Positions 51,693 to 60,519 of a stretch of DNA of 64,000 bases are shown piece after piece. The position numbers were made by a program, and so were the translations under genes. Source of the stretch: Streptantibioticus silvisoli (GTDB lineage Bacteria; Actinomycetota; Actinomycetes; Streptomycetales; Streptomycetaceae); assembly GCF_027947535.2 (NCBI RefSeq), contig NZ_JAAGKO020000007.1, positions 62,001 through 126,000 of the forward strand, read 5' to 3'. Under the pieces are notes generated by a model. It saw only the letters and a program-made list of their open reading frames with translations, had not been told where the DNA came from and made no database searches. Positions within the stretch are counted from its first letter, which is position 1, and every line of letters begins with the position of its first letter.

Positions 51693-54307
51693 GCGATGTC
51701 CTGCTCGGGGTCGATGTCGGTTGTGCACGTATCGCTGTACTCGCTCTGCTCGTCGTCTCCCACGTCGGCGAGGTCGGCGGCGCGGAAGGCGGTGGACCAG
51801 ATGCGGTGGAAATAGTCCTGGGGTTTGCGCAGGTCCAGGGCGAGGGCGTCATCGAGGAGGCCGAGACCGGCCAGGGCCTTCTCCAGCCCGTCGATAGCGC
51901 GGGCGGTGGGCTCGAAGTGGCGGTGGAGATAATCGGCCGTGGCGTCGTCGGGGGCACCCTCGGCCAGCAGTCGCCACTGTTCGCGCTTCCGTCGCCAATA
52001 GAGGAGGTCAGCGCCGGAGAGTACGAACTTGTCGCAGTTGTGGCAGTCGAGGTTCCAGGGGCAGGCGCCGCCGTCCACGACGGGCTGGAAGGTGCAGAAG
52101 CCGCCCTCGGCGGGAGTGCTGCGGCGGGCGAGATCGATGGCGAGAGCCTGGGCCCGCTCACGGGTGAGCGGGGCGGTCTCTCCAGCAAGGAGTTCGCCGG
52201 GTTGGGCAGTGCCGGGGCCCGTGACCCAGACGTGCTGGAGGACGTTCTCCAGGTCGTCGCTGGTCAGATGGACGTAGTGCTCGGCCATCCGGTCGGAGAC
52301 CTGGCCGAGGTAACGGCGGATATGCGTGAGGGTCGCGCCGTGCCGCAGCAGGCTAGTAGCCAGAGTGTGCCGAGCTTGGTGGGGGACCAAGCGTCCCAGA
52401 TCGAGGTCGTCAGTCCAGGGTTTGAAGCGACTGTGGAACCACTGGTAGGAGATCGAGATCGTGCCGTCAGGGTTACGGACCTTGCTGGGGAAAAGCGCCA
52501 TGTTCGCGCGCTCGGCGCCGGTGGGCCGGCGCCCGAAGCGGGCGAAATAGCGATCCATCGTCTTGCTCTGCCGGGCCACGATCAGGTTGTAGAGTCGTTC
52601 GGGGATGCGGATCGCGACGTCGTAGTTGCCGACCTTGGTCTGGTCGTGCCAGAACATCGGTAGTCCGCCGTAGCGGCCGATGCAGTCCCAGCGCAGGTTC
52701 AGCACCTCGCCACTGCGCCGGCCAGTGATGACGATGGCCTCCCAGATGTCGCGTACTCCCTGATCCTCAGGGTCGTAATCCTCAGCGAACCGGTTCAGGT
52801 TCACCTCGTCCGCGAGCGCGCGGGCGACCTCGTCGGGAAACGGGCGGCGGGCCCGGATCGTGACGCCGCCGGCGGCAGGCATCTCGGTGATGAACTCCCG
52901 CTGCAGGTGAATCTGTTCGGCCCTGCCGGTCTCCATTGCCTCGCGCAGCACCTTTCGGACGGTGTTGAAGACCACGCTGCGGGTGACGGAAGTAACGGTG
53001 GACGGCTTGCCGTCCCGGCCCTTCATCGCCAGGGAGGGCAGCTTCTCGTTTTCGCGCTGGCGCTGGTCGGCGATGAACCGTCGCATGTGATCAACCGTCA
53101 GCACCCGTGGGTCGTGGCCCCCTCCGGGGGCGTCGATCTCCAGGAAGACACCAAGTTCTGTGATGCCGCGGCGGACTGTGTCGATTGGCATCGCACTCCG
53201 CGGGCTGACTGGTGACCGCAGCAGGTCGGCGATGTGGTCCCAGAGCAGGTCCCGCAGCCAGCGCTGTGGGACAGCAGTGAGGTCGACGTGGCTGGCACGA
53301 TGGTGCAGGCGCACTCCGAAATGGTCGATCTCCAGGAACCCAGCCTCTTTGGCGTCGTCCGGGGTGAAGTAGACCTGCCGCAGCAGGTGGAGCATGGTTC
53401 GGACTATGCCACCGCAGAAGCGTGGGGCGTCCTCCAAGTCAAGATCGACCAAAGAGTTCGCCTCCTGCTCCCGGCAGAGGTTGGCGAGCTTTTGAAGCCA
53501 GGACAGGCCCCAGAGACCAGGGCGATCGCGTTGAGTGTGGGCGAACAAGCTGTACTGGATCTCCGCCCGCAGCAGTGGCCGCAGCCCCCGCAGATTGATC
53601 TGTCCTGGCCAGAGGATCGGCTTCGCCGACACGCACCAGTCACGGAAGGCGGCCTCGTCGGTGCAGTTCACCGGCGCCAAACTGCCGTGCAGTTTGTCCC
53701 CGTGGGAGCCGTTCTTCGACACCTCGACTCCCGCGGGGCGCCTGTCCTTCTCATATCGGGTGGCGTGCCCGGAGCACAGGCCGTTGCCCGAGGCGGCCAG
53801 ACTTGGACAGACCAGGACACTGCATCTCCCGAAACCGGGGTAGGAAACTCCGTCGGCAAGCCATTCCGCGATATCCGCTTCGCCAGCGGACTGAGCGCGG
53901 TAGAACTTCCAATTCACATGGTGGCGGGCGCAGAGCTGCAGCGTGATGTGGGAGGCCGGGCGCTCGGGACAGAGACGGCAGACCGCCTCCTCCTGCCAGC
54001 CCACCGCCTCCAGCGGCTGGGCGTTTTCCAGGAAGGCCGCCATGCCGCGCCCGGCGGCGCGAGACCCGGCCCACTCCAGGCCGTGGACCTTGCAGAGGCG
54101 AGAGCCGCCGGAGCGGCCTCGCTCGCAGTCTCGGACGACGCATCCCCAGCTGAAGACTGGATGATTACGGGGAATCCGCACAATTTCGGCGCGAAAGATC
54201 GGGTCGAAGGAAGGGGCGCCGATCAACGCAGTGAGGATCTCCAGTCGGTCCCGGCTCTCGCGGTCGGGACGTTCGGTGTAGAGCGGCAGCAACGAGTTCG
54301 CGGTCAC
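51689..54307 (-). CDS. tnpB: TnpB-type tyrosine recombinase
   Basis: An 872-aa protein. The N-terminus holds three Cys/His zinc-finger-like repeats: C56-C61-C72-H75, C110-C113-C126-H129 and C162-C167-C178-H181. A SAM-like core-binding domain (about 380-475) precedes the catalytic domain: Arg531 in VITGRRSGEVLNLRW, His643/Arg646 in VPHQARHTLATSLL and the nucleophile Tyr678 in MAEHYVHLT. A further Cys set (C738, C749, C755, C758) follows. It starts within the tnpA stop (4-nt overlap). With TnpA it carries out the paired strand exchanges of transposition. Confidence 0.94.
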   Translation of the reverse strand: MTANSLLPLYTERPDRESRDRLEILTALIGAPSFDPIFRAEIVRIPRNHPVFSWGCVVRDCERGRSGGSRLCKVHGLEWAGSRAAGRGMAAFLENAQPLEAVGWQEEAVCRLCPERPASHITLQLCARHHVNWKFYRAQSAGEADIAEWLADGVSYPGFGRCSVLVCPSLAASGNGLCSGHATRYEKDRRPAGVEVSKNGSHGDKLHGSLAPVNCTDEAAFRDWCVSAKPILWPGQINLRGLRPLLRAEIQYSLFAHTQRDRPGLWGLSWLQKLANLCREQEANSLVDLDLEDAPRFCGGIVRTMLHLLRQVYFTPDDAKEAGFLEIDHFGVRLHHRASHVDLTAVPQRWLRDLLWDHIADLLRSPVSPRSAMPIDTVRRGITELGVFLEIDAPGGGHDPRVLTVDHMRRFIADQRQRENEKLPSLAMKGRDGKPSTVTSVTRSVVFNTVRKVLREAMETGRAEQIHLQREFITEMPAAGGVTIRARRPFPDEVARALADEVNLNRFAEDYDPEDQGVRDIWEAIVITGRRSGEVLNLRWDCIGRYGGLPMFWHDQTKVGNYDVAIRIPERLYNLIVARQSKTMDRYFARFGRRPTGAERANMALFPSKVRNPDGTISISYQWFHSRFKPWTDDLDLGRLVPHQARHTLATSLLRHGATLTHIRRYLGQVSDRMAEHYVHLTSDDLENVLQHVWVTGPGTAQPGELLAGETAPLTRERAQALAIDLARRSTPAEGGFCTFQPVVDGGACPWNLDCHNCDKFVLSGADLLYWRRKREQWRLLAEGAPDDATADYLHRHFEPTARAIDGLEKALAGLGLLDDALALDLRKPQDYFHRIWSTAFRAADLADVGDDEQSEYSDTCTTDIDPEQDIA

Positions 54308-55482
54308 TTCGTCTCACCCCAGACCGTGCGAAGCGCGGCGTCGAAGACCGGGTCATGAACATCGACATGCCCGTAGACCTCGTCGACCATCGCGGCCGAC
54401 GCCCAGCCGCCGGCGTCCCGGGCGATCAGGGTGTTGCCGTTCGCGGCATCGAGAACCGCCGAGGTAAAGGTGTGCCGGAAGGCGTGGGGCTTCACCAGCC
54501 CCAACCCGGCGCGTTTCCCGGCCCGGCCGAGCATCCTCCGGGCTCCGACCGGTGCCCACGGCTGGCCGGTATCGGCACCGTGCAGCTGGACCAGGAGCAT
54601 GCCGTGCCCGGCGCCGCGCGGGTACTCGGTCGTCATGTACTCGAAGTAGGAGTGCACCATCGCCGGGCTGACCCGCTTGATCAGCCCGCCGGTCACCGTC
54701 CCGCGCTCGACCTGCCAGGAGTGCTTGGTCTTGGCCTCGGCCCGGTTCGGGTTGCCGGGCCGGTGGCAGACGTGCAGATGCGGGGTGCGGCACTCGCCGC
54801 AGGCCGCGTTCTCCCGCAGGTGCAAGTCGACCAGGTGCAGCCCGCAGAGCTCACCGATCCTCAAGCCCCCGTCGGCGAGCCAGTCGACAACCAGCCGGTC
54901 CCGGGCGGCGTTCACCGTCCCCAGCAGCCTCTCCCTGGCCCCCTCCGGCAGCATCTTCGGGTGCCGGCGGTGCGGTCCCTTCGGCGCCAGCGGGTTGGTC
55001 GGCAGTGTGTTCTTCACGTGCCCCAGGAACGAGCGGCGCTTGTCCGCCCGCGTCGGCAGCCGAGACTGATCGAGTTTCTTGCCGAGCTCGCCGTCGATGC
55101 CGCGAGAAGCCTGCTGCAGGTAGAAACCCTTCAGACAGGCCGCCGCGGTCGACAGCGCCGAGCGCCCGTAGGGGCGCTTGCCCACTCGCCACGGTTCCCC
55201 GAGCGGCATGCGAACCTCGGCGCCGACGATCCCCATGTACCGTTCCAGGTCTCGCAGCTGGACCGTGTCGAACGCCAGACACTCGCGCTCCAGCCATCGC
55301 AGGTGATCCACAAGGTAGTACGCGTACGTCTTCTGCGTTCCCGAGCCCTCGTGCTCACGCAGGAAGCGATCCGCCTCAGTGTGCAGTGTTCCCTCGGGCC
55401 AGACGATCGTCCACGACCGCTGCCCGTCCTTCCGCTCGATCCGCTGGACCCTCAGGTCCCCAACCACGACGTGCCGTACCAC
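54304..55482 (-). CDS. tnpA: TnpA-type tyrosine recombinase
   Basis: A 392-aa integrase. GTG at 55482 was chosen because GGAGGACAA precedes it. An N-terminal SAM-like domain (GTQKTYAYYLVDHLRWLERE) leads to the catalytic domain: Arg in DGGLRIGELCGLHLVDLHL, His-x-x-Arg in KPHAFRHTFTSAVLD and Tyr in AAMVDEVYGHVDVHDP. A Cys pair in ENAACGECRTPHLHVCHR is inserted after the first catalytic Arg, typical of TnpA relatives. It is the first gene of the transposon. Confidence 0.93.
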   Translation of the reverse strand: MVRHVVVGDLRVQRIERKDGQRSWTIVWPEGTLHTEADRFLREHEGSGTQKTYAYYLVDHLRWLERECLAFDTVQLRDLERYMGIVGAEVRMPLGEPWRVGKRPYGRSALSTAAACLKGFYLQQASRGIDGELGKKLDQSRLPTRADKRRSFLGHVKNTLPTNPLAPKGPHRRHPKMLPEGARERLLGTVNAARDRLVVDWLADGGLRIGELCGLHLVDLHLRENAACGECRTPHLHVCHRPGNPNRAEAKTKHSWQVERGTVTGGLIKRVSPAMVHSYFEYMTTEYPRGAGHGMLLVQLHGADTGQPWAPVGARRMLGRAGKRAGLGLVKPHAFRHTFTSAVLDAANGNTLIARDAGGWASAAMVDEVYGHVDVHDPVFDAALRTVWGETK

Positions 55483-55587
55483 TTGTCCTCCGTACCGACT
55501 CCAGAACATGACAGACGTCCCGGACACGGTCGGTAAACAAGCCCAGGACGTGCTGGTCACAGTCCCAGACGGACATCACGGGCAGGA

Positions 55588-55929
55588 CTACGGGCAGTCG
55601 GTAAAGTCCGCGATCTTGACCAGGGTCGCCTCGCGGCTGGACGTTATGCGGCGGATCTTCTCGGCGTACGGCACGCCCGGCTGGTTGGTGACCGCCTCGA
55701 CCACGCCGACGACCCGGTCCGGGACGCCGAGCGCCCGCAACTGCCCGGCGGTCCAGCCGGTGTCCTCGATGACGTCGTGCAGCAGGGCGGCCATCCGCAG
55801 TTCGGGCCCGAACGGCGCGACGCCGGCCGCGACAGCGCGGACGTGCTCGACGTACGGCACGCCGGCCTTGTCGACCTGCCCGGCGTGGGCAACCGCCACG
55901 AACGCGTCGACTTCCCCAACGGTCCTCAC
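55588..55929 (-). pseudogene. 5' part of the HD-domain (MESH1/SpoT-like) hydrolase gene
   Basis: GTG at 55929 with AAGGAGAG upstream. The protein shows the alarmone-hydrolase-like signature HAGQVDKAGVPYVEHV (first His and binding loop), ALLHDVIEDTGWT (HD pair and ED) and VTNQPGVPYAEKIRRI. After LVKIAD it runs into the transposon as FTDCP and stops at 55588, giving a 113-aa truncated product that loses the ...ADNAHN motif and C-terminal helices. The intact 170-aa protein would have the size of single-domain MESH1-like (p)ppGpp or NADPH phosphohydrolases. Confidence 0.93.
55597..55611. repeat. Right end of the Tn554-like element
   Basis: The element end GTCGGTAAA (55597-55605) is followed by the duplicated hexamer GTCCGC (55606-55611). 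Just inside, CTGCCCGT occurs twice on the minus strand (possible recombinase arm sites). Confidence 0.92.
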
Positions 55930-56097
55930 TCAGGCTCTCCTTCACTGCGTGGCGGGCCGCTGCGCGGAACGCGGCCGGCGACCGTGCGGCCTTCGGCGGC
56001 CGGTGATCCCCGGGCGCCGGAGCCGGGCCCCCGCCGTCGGGACGGCGGCCGACCGGAGCGCGCCCGGAAGGTGGGCCGGGCGCGAGAGAATGTGGTC

Positions 56098-56325
56098 ATG
56101 ACCCACGCGCCAGAGTCCACACCGATGCAGCTCACCGTCGAGCAGTACTACCTGCTCCGGGCCGAACTCGACAAGAGCCTGCCGGATGCCGGGCGCGGGC
56201 CCCACTGCCCCATGTGTGCCCGTCGCGTCGCCACGTTCTACCAGACCAACACCCCCGCACCCCCGCACGTCCTCGCCGACCCGTGCGGCCACCGGTTCAC
56301 ACTGCCCGACGGAGAGGCGATATGA
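56098..56325 (+). CDS. Small CxxC protein (75 aa)
   Basis: A 75-aa protein with TVEQYYLLRAELDKSLPDAG followed by CPMCARRVATFYQTN and a later DPCGHRFTLPDG. The two Cys sets look like a short zinc ribbon. ATG at 56098 follows GAGAGAATG; GTG two codons upstream is possible. Divergent from the disrupted HD gene. Family not recognised. Confidence 0.7.
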   Translation: MTHAPESTPMQLTVEQYYLLRAELDKSLPDAGRGPHCPMCARRVATFYQTNTPAPPHVLADPCGHRFTLPDGEAI

Positions 56326-56421
56326 CCGATCGCCCGTCCGGGTGGCACGAACCGGCGCAACCGTGAGAGGACCGGCCGCGAGCGGGGAGCCGGCGGCACG
56401 AACCGGGGTGCCGCGGCACCG

Positions 56422-56601
56422 TCACGCCGCGACGCTGACGGTCTCCCGCCACGCCCGCACCCATTCCCGCTGCCACTCGGCCAGTTCCAGCCGCTGTCCC
56501 GGCGTGAGGCCGCCGCGCTCCGTCAGCGCCCGTATCGCCGCCTGAGCACGCGCGAGCCGCACCTGGGCAGGCGGCGGCAAGGGCTCAACGGTGGGGGTCA
56601 T
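56422..56601 (-). CDS. Small hypothetical protein (59 aa)
   Basis: Reads MTPTVEPLPPPAQVRLARAQ, continues through AAIRALTERGGLTPGQRLEL and ends REWVRAWRETVSVAA. It is one long helix pair with good codon bias and an ATG in a low-GC promoter-like context. It is below the usual length cut-off for gene finding. Convergent with the CxxC gene. Confidence 0.6.
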   Translation of the reverse strand: MTPTVEPLPPPAQVRLARAQAAIRALTERGGLTPGQRLELAEWQREWVRAWRETVSVAA

Positions 56602-56969
56602 GTGTTGATCCTACGGCGAAAAAGTGACGGTGGCGCCCATCGCGTCCCAGGTGATATGTCACGCGACGGTGGCACGCCCCGGGCACCGGCGGGTTTCCGC
56701 ACGTCCGCGCACGTCCGCGCGTCCGTACGCCTGCGGGCCACCGGTGTTTCCGGGCGCCGGCGGGGAGCGCCCGGCCGGCCTGGCGAGCGGCCGACGGCCG
56801 GCACGGGGTGCCGGCCGAGGCGCTCCCTCCCGGCCGCGAACCACCGTGGAGGCGGTACGGCCTGCCGCCGGCGCTGCGGGAGGTGGGACCGGCGGGAAGC
56901 GGTGGCTGGGGGGCCGGCGCGACCGGCGAGGGGCGTGGTCGGCGCATGTTGCGACCGTCCGACCCGGCA

Positions 56970-57068
56970 CCGGCGTCATCCGGCCGCCCGGCACCGTCTT
57001 CGCACGAGCCCGCCCCGGCGTCATCCGGCCGCCCGGCACCGTCTTCGCACGGGCCCGCCCCGGCGTCA
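56970..57068. repeat. 45-bp tandem repeat, two units plus a partial
   Basis: Units start at 56970, 57015 and (partial) 57060 and are nearly identical, each containing GTCATCCGGCCGCCCGGCAC. They fall in a 718-bp stretch (56602-57319) with no supported gene. Confidence 0.9.
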
Positions 57069-57319
57069 TGGTCCCGGCGCCTCGGCCCGAGCCGATCGGC
57101 GCCAGCGGGCCACCGGTGTGCCGCTCGACCCACGCCGGACCCGCGTCAGCAGACCCCTGCCCGCCGACGGCCGCACCGACCGGGTACCCGCCGCCGCACC
57201 CGGTATCCGCCGATGTCGCCCGCCTGGCGGGACGGCCCGCGGCCGGGAGAATGGATGGCGGCGGTGCCGGTGGGCAGGCGAAACCGCGGACAGTGATCAC
57301 CGTCGACCGAGGAGGCCGC

Positions 57320-57877
57320 ATGTCCGAGCCCGAGATCCCCGACGAGGAAATGACCGGGGACGAGGTCTACCAGCCGCAGCCGGACGAGGAGGTCACCGAC
57401 GACGCGGGTGTGCTGGACCCGGAGGACACCCTGGACGACCGGGGGATCGACCCGGCGCTGGACGAGGGCTACTCGCCCCCGGAGAAGCCGCTGGAGGTCG
57501 ACCGCCGGGGAACCACCGTGGCGGAGCAGCGCGAGGGCGAGAGCCTGGACCAGCGCCTCGCCGAGGAGCTGCCGGACCAGCCCGACCCGCGCGACCTGGC
57601 CGGCGACGGCATCGGTGACGCGCCCGGCGCCGAGGGCGAGCCGGTGGACCCGCAGGCCGGTGAGGAGCGCTCCGGGCGGCTCATCGGTACCGACGAGGGC
57701 GTGCCGCGCCGGCCGGGCTCCGGGGTGGAGGACGTCACCGCCACCGACGCGGGCCTGGCGGGCGGCGCCGCGTCCGCCGAGGAGGCCGCCGTGCACACCG
57801 TGGAGGACGAGGACGCGGTGCCGTTCGACGCGGACGAGACCGGCGGCAGTGAGGGCGGCTCCCCGCAGGAACGGTGA
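57320..57877 (+). CDS. DUF5709 protein
   Basis: A 185-aa, highly acidic, low-complexity soluble protein: DAGVLDPEDTLDDRGIDPALDEGYSPPEKP, then VAEQREGESLDQRLAEELPD, RSGRLIGTDEGVP and a C-terminal AVHTVEDEDAVPFDADETGG. These blocks define the actinobacterial DUF5709 family of unknown role. GGAGG precedes the ATG. Confidence 0.9.
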   Translation: MSEPEIPDEEMTGDEVYQPQPDEEVTDDAGVLDPEDTLDDRGIDPALDEGYSPPEKPLEVDRRGTTVAEQREGESLDQRLAEELPDQPDPRDLAGDGIGDAPGAEGEPVDPQAGEERSGRLIGTDEGVPRRPGSGVEDVTATDAGLAGGAASAEEAAVHTVEDEDAVPFDADETGGSEGGSPQER

Positions 57878-58313
57878 GGCCGCCGCGGCGCCGCGCGGGG
57901 TGCCGAAGACGCGCAGGACGGCGGGAAGGCGCCGGCCCCGGCATGGGGCCCGGCGCCTTCCGGCGTCCAGGGGCGCGGGCCGCTGCGGCTTCCGGCTCCC
58001 CTCTTCCCCGTCTTGCCCTCGTCCCCGTCTTGCCCTCGTCCCCGTCGTGGCCGCCCGGGTCCGGGTGGTCGGGCTCCGCCTCGATGGCGTACGGGCCGCC
58101 GGGCTCATGGTGGCCGGCATGCCGCGCGTTTCTCCGCGGCACGCACGTGCGGAACGCGTACCGGTCGGCCGACGAGCCGGACGCGGCGGTGCGGGCCCCC
58201 TTTCCGGCGGACCTCCCACCTTTCCGCGGACCTCCCGCAGCCGACCGGGTGCGGCCCGCACGTCGTACCTGGGCCAGCAGTAGCACCCGTCACGTCCGCG
58301 CCGGCACCACACG
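57878..58313. other. Spacer without a supported gene
   Basis: About 436 bp between convergent genes. It contains a duplicated CTTGCCCTCGTCCCCGT near 58011-58045. No gene or clear terminator was seen. Confidence 0.5.
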
Positions 58314-60164
58314 TCACACCTGCGCCAGCAACACCAGGAGCAGGACCGCGATGCCGCCGGCCAGCCAGCTGACGTAGTCGCCGAGGTGGCCGGAGTGCAG
58401 CCGGCGCAGCGGCAGTATCACCCGGCGGCTCGCGGTGCGCACGGTGAGGGCGGCCCGGCGGCCCGCCGGCCACGGCACCTTGGCGCCCCACACCGATCCG
58501 GCGGCGCAGGCGACCGCCAGCAGCGCGGACAGGCAGCCGAGCAGGACGCCTTCGGTGGTCCAGCCGGCCTGGGGTACCGGGTTCGTGCGGCCGGCCGGGC
58601 CGTCGGCGGCGGCGCTGAGGTAGCCGGCCCGGTCGGTGAAGGAGGCGGCCGCACCGGCGAGCGCGTGGGCCACGGCGGGCAGCACGCCGACCGCCAGGGA
58701 GCCTGCCAGCAGGACCGCGGGCACCACCAGCATCGGTGCCGGTACCCGGCGGGACGCCTCGCGGATCTCCGGTTCCTCGGCGTCCCCGGTGGCCTGCGGG
58801 CCCGGGCGGTGGTGGTCGGCGGTCCCGGCGCCGGCGAAGACGTGCAGGGCGGCCCGCAGCACCGCGCCGCCGGTGGCGGCGGAGACGGCGACGAAGACCG
58901 CCGGCAGCCAGCGCAGGTCCGCAGCGGCGGCGTGTTCGGCGACCGCCTTGCCCAGGCCCAGGCCGAACGGCGGCAGTCCGGCGAGCGCGAGGCCGCCCAG
59001 CGTGAACAGCACGCCCGCCAGCGGGAGTTCACGGGCCCGGCCGTGCAGGGTGTCCTCGTCGACCGATCCGTAGCGATCCAGCAGCACCCCGGTGACGCCG
59101 AACAGCGCGGCCTTCGCCCCGGCGTGCCCGGCCACGTACAGCGCGGTGCCCGCCAGGCCCTGCGGGGTCAGCAGGGCCACGCCGGTGAGGAAGAGTCCGA
59201 CGTGGGCGATGGTGGAGAAGGCCAGCATGCGCTTGAGGTGCCGCTGCTGCCAGCACATGACGGCGCCGGTCAGCGCGGTCAGCACGCCGAAGCCGACGAA
59301 GGTGTCGCGGAACGCCCCGTGCGGGATGCCGTGCGGTCCGGCGAAGACCACCGTGTAGACGCGGGCGACGCCGTAGACGCCCAGTTCCACCATGACGCCG
59401 GACAGCAGCATGCACACCGGGGTGGGGGCGACGGAGTGCGCGTCGGGCAGCCAGAAGTGGAACGGCACCACGGCGGCCTTCACCAGCAGCCCGGTGAGCA
59501 CCAGCACGAACGCGGTCACCAGCAGCGCGTCCGCCCGGTGCCCCTCCAGGGCGGCGCCGATCGAGGCGAACCCCAGCTCACCGGTGCGCGCGTACAGCAG
59601 CCCGATGCCGAGCAGCGTGGCGTACGCGGCGAGGGAGTTGACCACACCGAAGGTCAGTGCGCCCTGGAGCGGCCGGGGGTCCTCGATGTGGTAGCCGGTC
59701 AGGGCGTAGGCGACGGTGCCCATCAGCTCGAAGAAGACGAACGCGTCGAACAGGTCGCCGGTGAGGGCGAATCCGCACATGCCGGCCTCGAACAGCAGGA
59801 TCAGCGCGGGGAAGGTGCCGGCGTGCCGGGCGGGCGGTTCGGCGAAGTACCGCCACGAGTAGCAGACGACGGCCAGCACCAGCAGCGCGGCGAGCAGGGC
59901 CACCGCGACGCCGGTGCGGTCGCCGACCAGGACGATGCCGACGCTGACGCCGTGCCGCGGGCGGTAGCCGCCGAGCCAGTTCACCACCCGGCCGTGCGCC
60001 GAGCCGTGCCACAGCGCCACCAGGTCGGCCAGGACCGCCGCGGCGGCCACGGTGACGATGACGTCGCGGGCCAGCCGCGGCAGCCGGTTGCCGGCGGCGG
60101 CCAGCAGGACGGCGCCGAGCAGCGGGACGGCGACGGCGAGCGGCAGCAGGTCTGCGGTGGTCAC
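58314..60164 (-). CDS. mnhD: Mrp/Mnh antiporter subunit D (NuoM/NuoN-like)
   Basis: A 616-aa membrane protein with about 14-16 helices. The proton-channel core is recognisable: FELMGTVAYALTGYHIEDP (with the conserved Glu of the first channel), LLVKAAVVPFHFWLPDAHSVAPTPV (key Lys and His) and WQQRHLKRMLAFSTIAHVGLF. It is the last gene of the operon, 10 bp after mnhC. A long C-terminal extension with a polar loop follows helix 13. It probably drives cation/proton antiport at the cytoplasmic membrane. Confidence 0.92.
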   Translation of the reverse strand: MTTADLLPLAVAVPLLGAVLLAAAGNRLPRLARDVIVTVAAAAVLADLVALWHGSAHGRVVNWLGGYRPRHGVSVGIVLVGDRTGVAVALLAALLVLAVVCYSWRYFAEPPARHAGTFPALILLFEAGMCGFALTGDLFDAFVFFELMGTVAYALTGYHIEDPRPLQGALTFGVVNSLAAYATLLGIGLLYARTGELGFASIGAALEGHRADALLVTAFVLVLTGLLVKAAVVPFHFWLPDAHSVAPTPVCMLLSGVMVELGVYGVARVYTVVFAGPHGIPHGAFRDTFVGFGVLTALTGAVMCWQQRHLKRMLAFSTIAHVGLFLTGVALLTPQGLAGTALYVAGHAGAKAALFGVTGVLLDRYGSVDEDTLHGRARELPLAGVLFTLGGLALAGLPPFGLGLGKAVAEHAAAADLRWLPAVFVAVSAATGGAVLRAALHVFAGAGTADHHRPGPQATGDAEEPEIREASRRVPAPMLVVPAVLLAGSLAVGVLPAVAHALAGAAASFTDRAGYLSAAADGPAGRTNPVPQAGWTTEGVLLGCLSALLAVACAAGSVWGAKVPWPAGRRAALTVRTASRRVILPLRRLHSGHLGDYVSWLAGGIAVLLLVLLAQV

Positions 60165-60174
60165 CCGGCCGGCC

Positions 60175-60519
60175 TCAGCCCTTCAGCCCGGTCAGCGCGT
60201 CCGGGTCCAGGGTGCCGTGCCGTTTGCGCAGCTGGATGGCGAGCGCGAGCAGCAGCGCGGTGACGGTGGCGCCGACCACCACGTCGGTCAGGGTGAGGGC
60301 CTGCACGACCGGGTCGACCACCCGGCTGCGCGGTGAGGCGTCGGAGAAGACCGGCGCGGTGCCGCCGCGCCGGTAGCCGATGGCCAGCAGCAGGACATAG
60401 GTGGCGCTCTGGGCGACGGACAGGCAGCCGATGGTGCGGATGATGTTGCGGCTGGTGACCATGCCGTAGAGGCCGGCCAGGAAGATCCAGCCGGCCGCGA
60501 GGTAGGGGAGGATGGTCAT
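60175..60519 (-). CDS. mnhC: Mrp/Mnh antiporter subunit C (NuoK-like)
   Basis: A 114-aa three-helix protein: ILPYLAAGWIFLAGLYGMVTSRNIIRTIGCLSVAQSATYVLLLAIG and VVDPVVQALTLTDVVVGATVTALLLALAI. The ALTLTDIVIGxA motif is typical of MnhC. Its ATG overlaps the mnhB end by 4 nt. Confidence 0.93.
   Translation of the reverse strand: MTILPYLAAGWIFLAGLYGMVTSRNIIRTIGCLSVAQSATYVLLLAIGYRRGGTAPVFSDASPRSRVVDPVVQALTLTDVVVGATVTALLLALAIQLRKRHGTLDPDALTGLKG

Larger units (their letters stand above)
50937..55605 (-). mobile_element. Tn554-type transposon (tnpA-tnpB-tnpC), 4,669 bp
   Basis: Three minus-strand genes overlap by 4 nt each: tnpA (tyrosine recombinase), tnpB (second, larger tyrosine recombinase) and tnpC (DUF6262, HTH plus coiled coil). 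This order defines the Tn554 family. The ends are 9-bp inverted repeats TTTACCGAC/GTCGGTAAA. The 6-bp GTCCGC lies on both sides, as expected from strand exchange over a 6-bp core. No cargo genes are present. Base composition is visibly less GC-rich than the flanks. Insertion split the HD-domain gene exactly within its Ile-Ala-Asp codons. Confidence 0.93.

Noticed and set aside
56624-57319. Long N-terminal extension of the DUF5709 protein containing 15-residue repeats
   Set aside because: The repeats come from the 45-bp DNA duplication; the family starts at the ATG at 57320 with GGAGG upstream.
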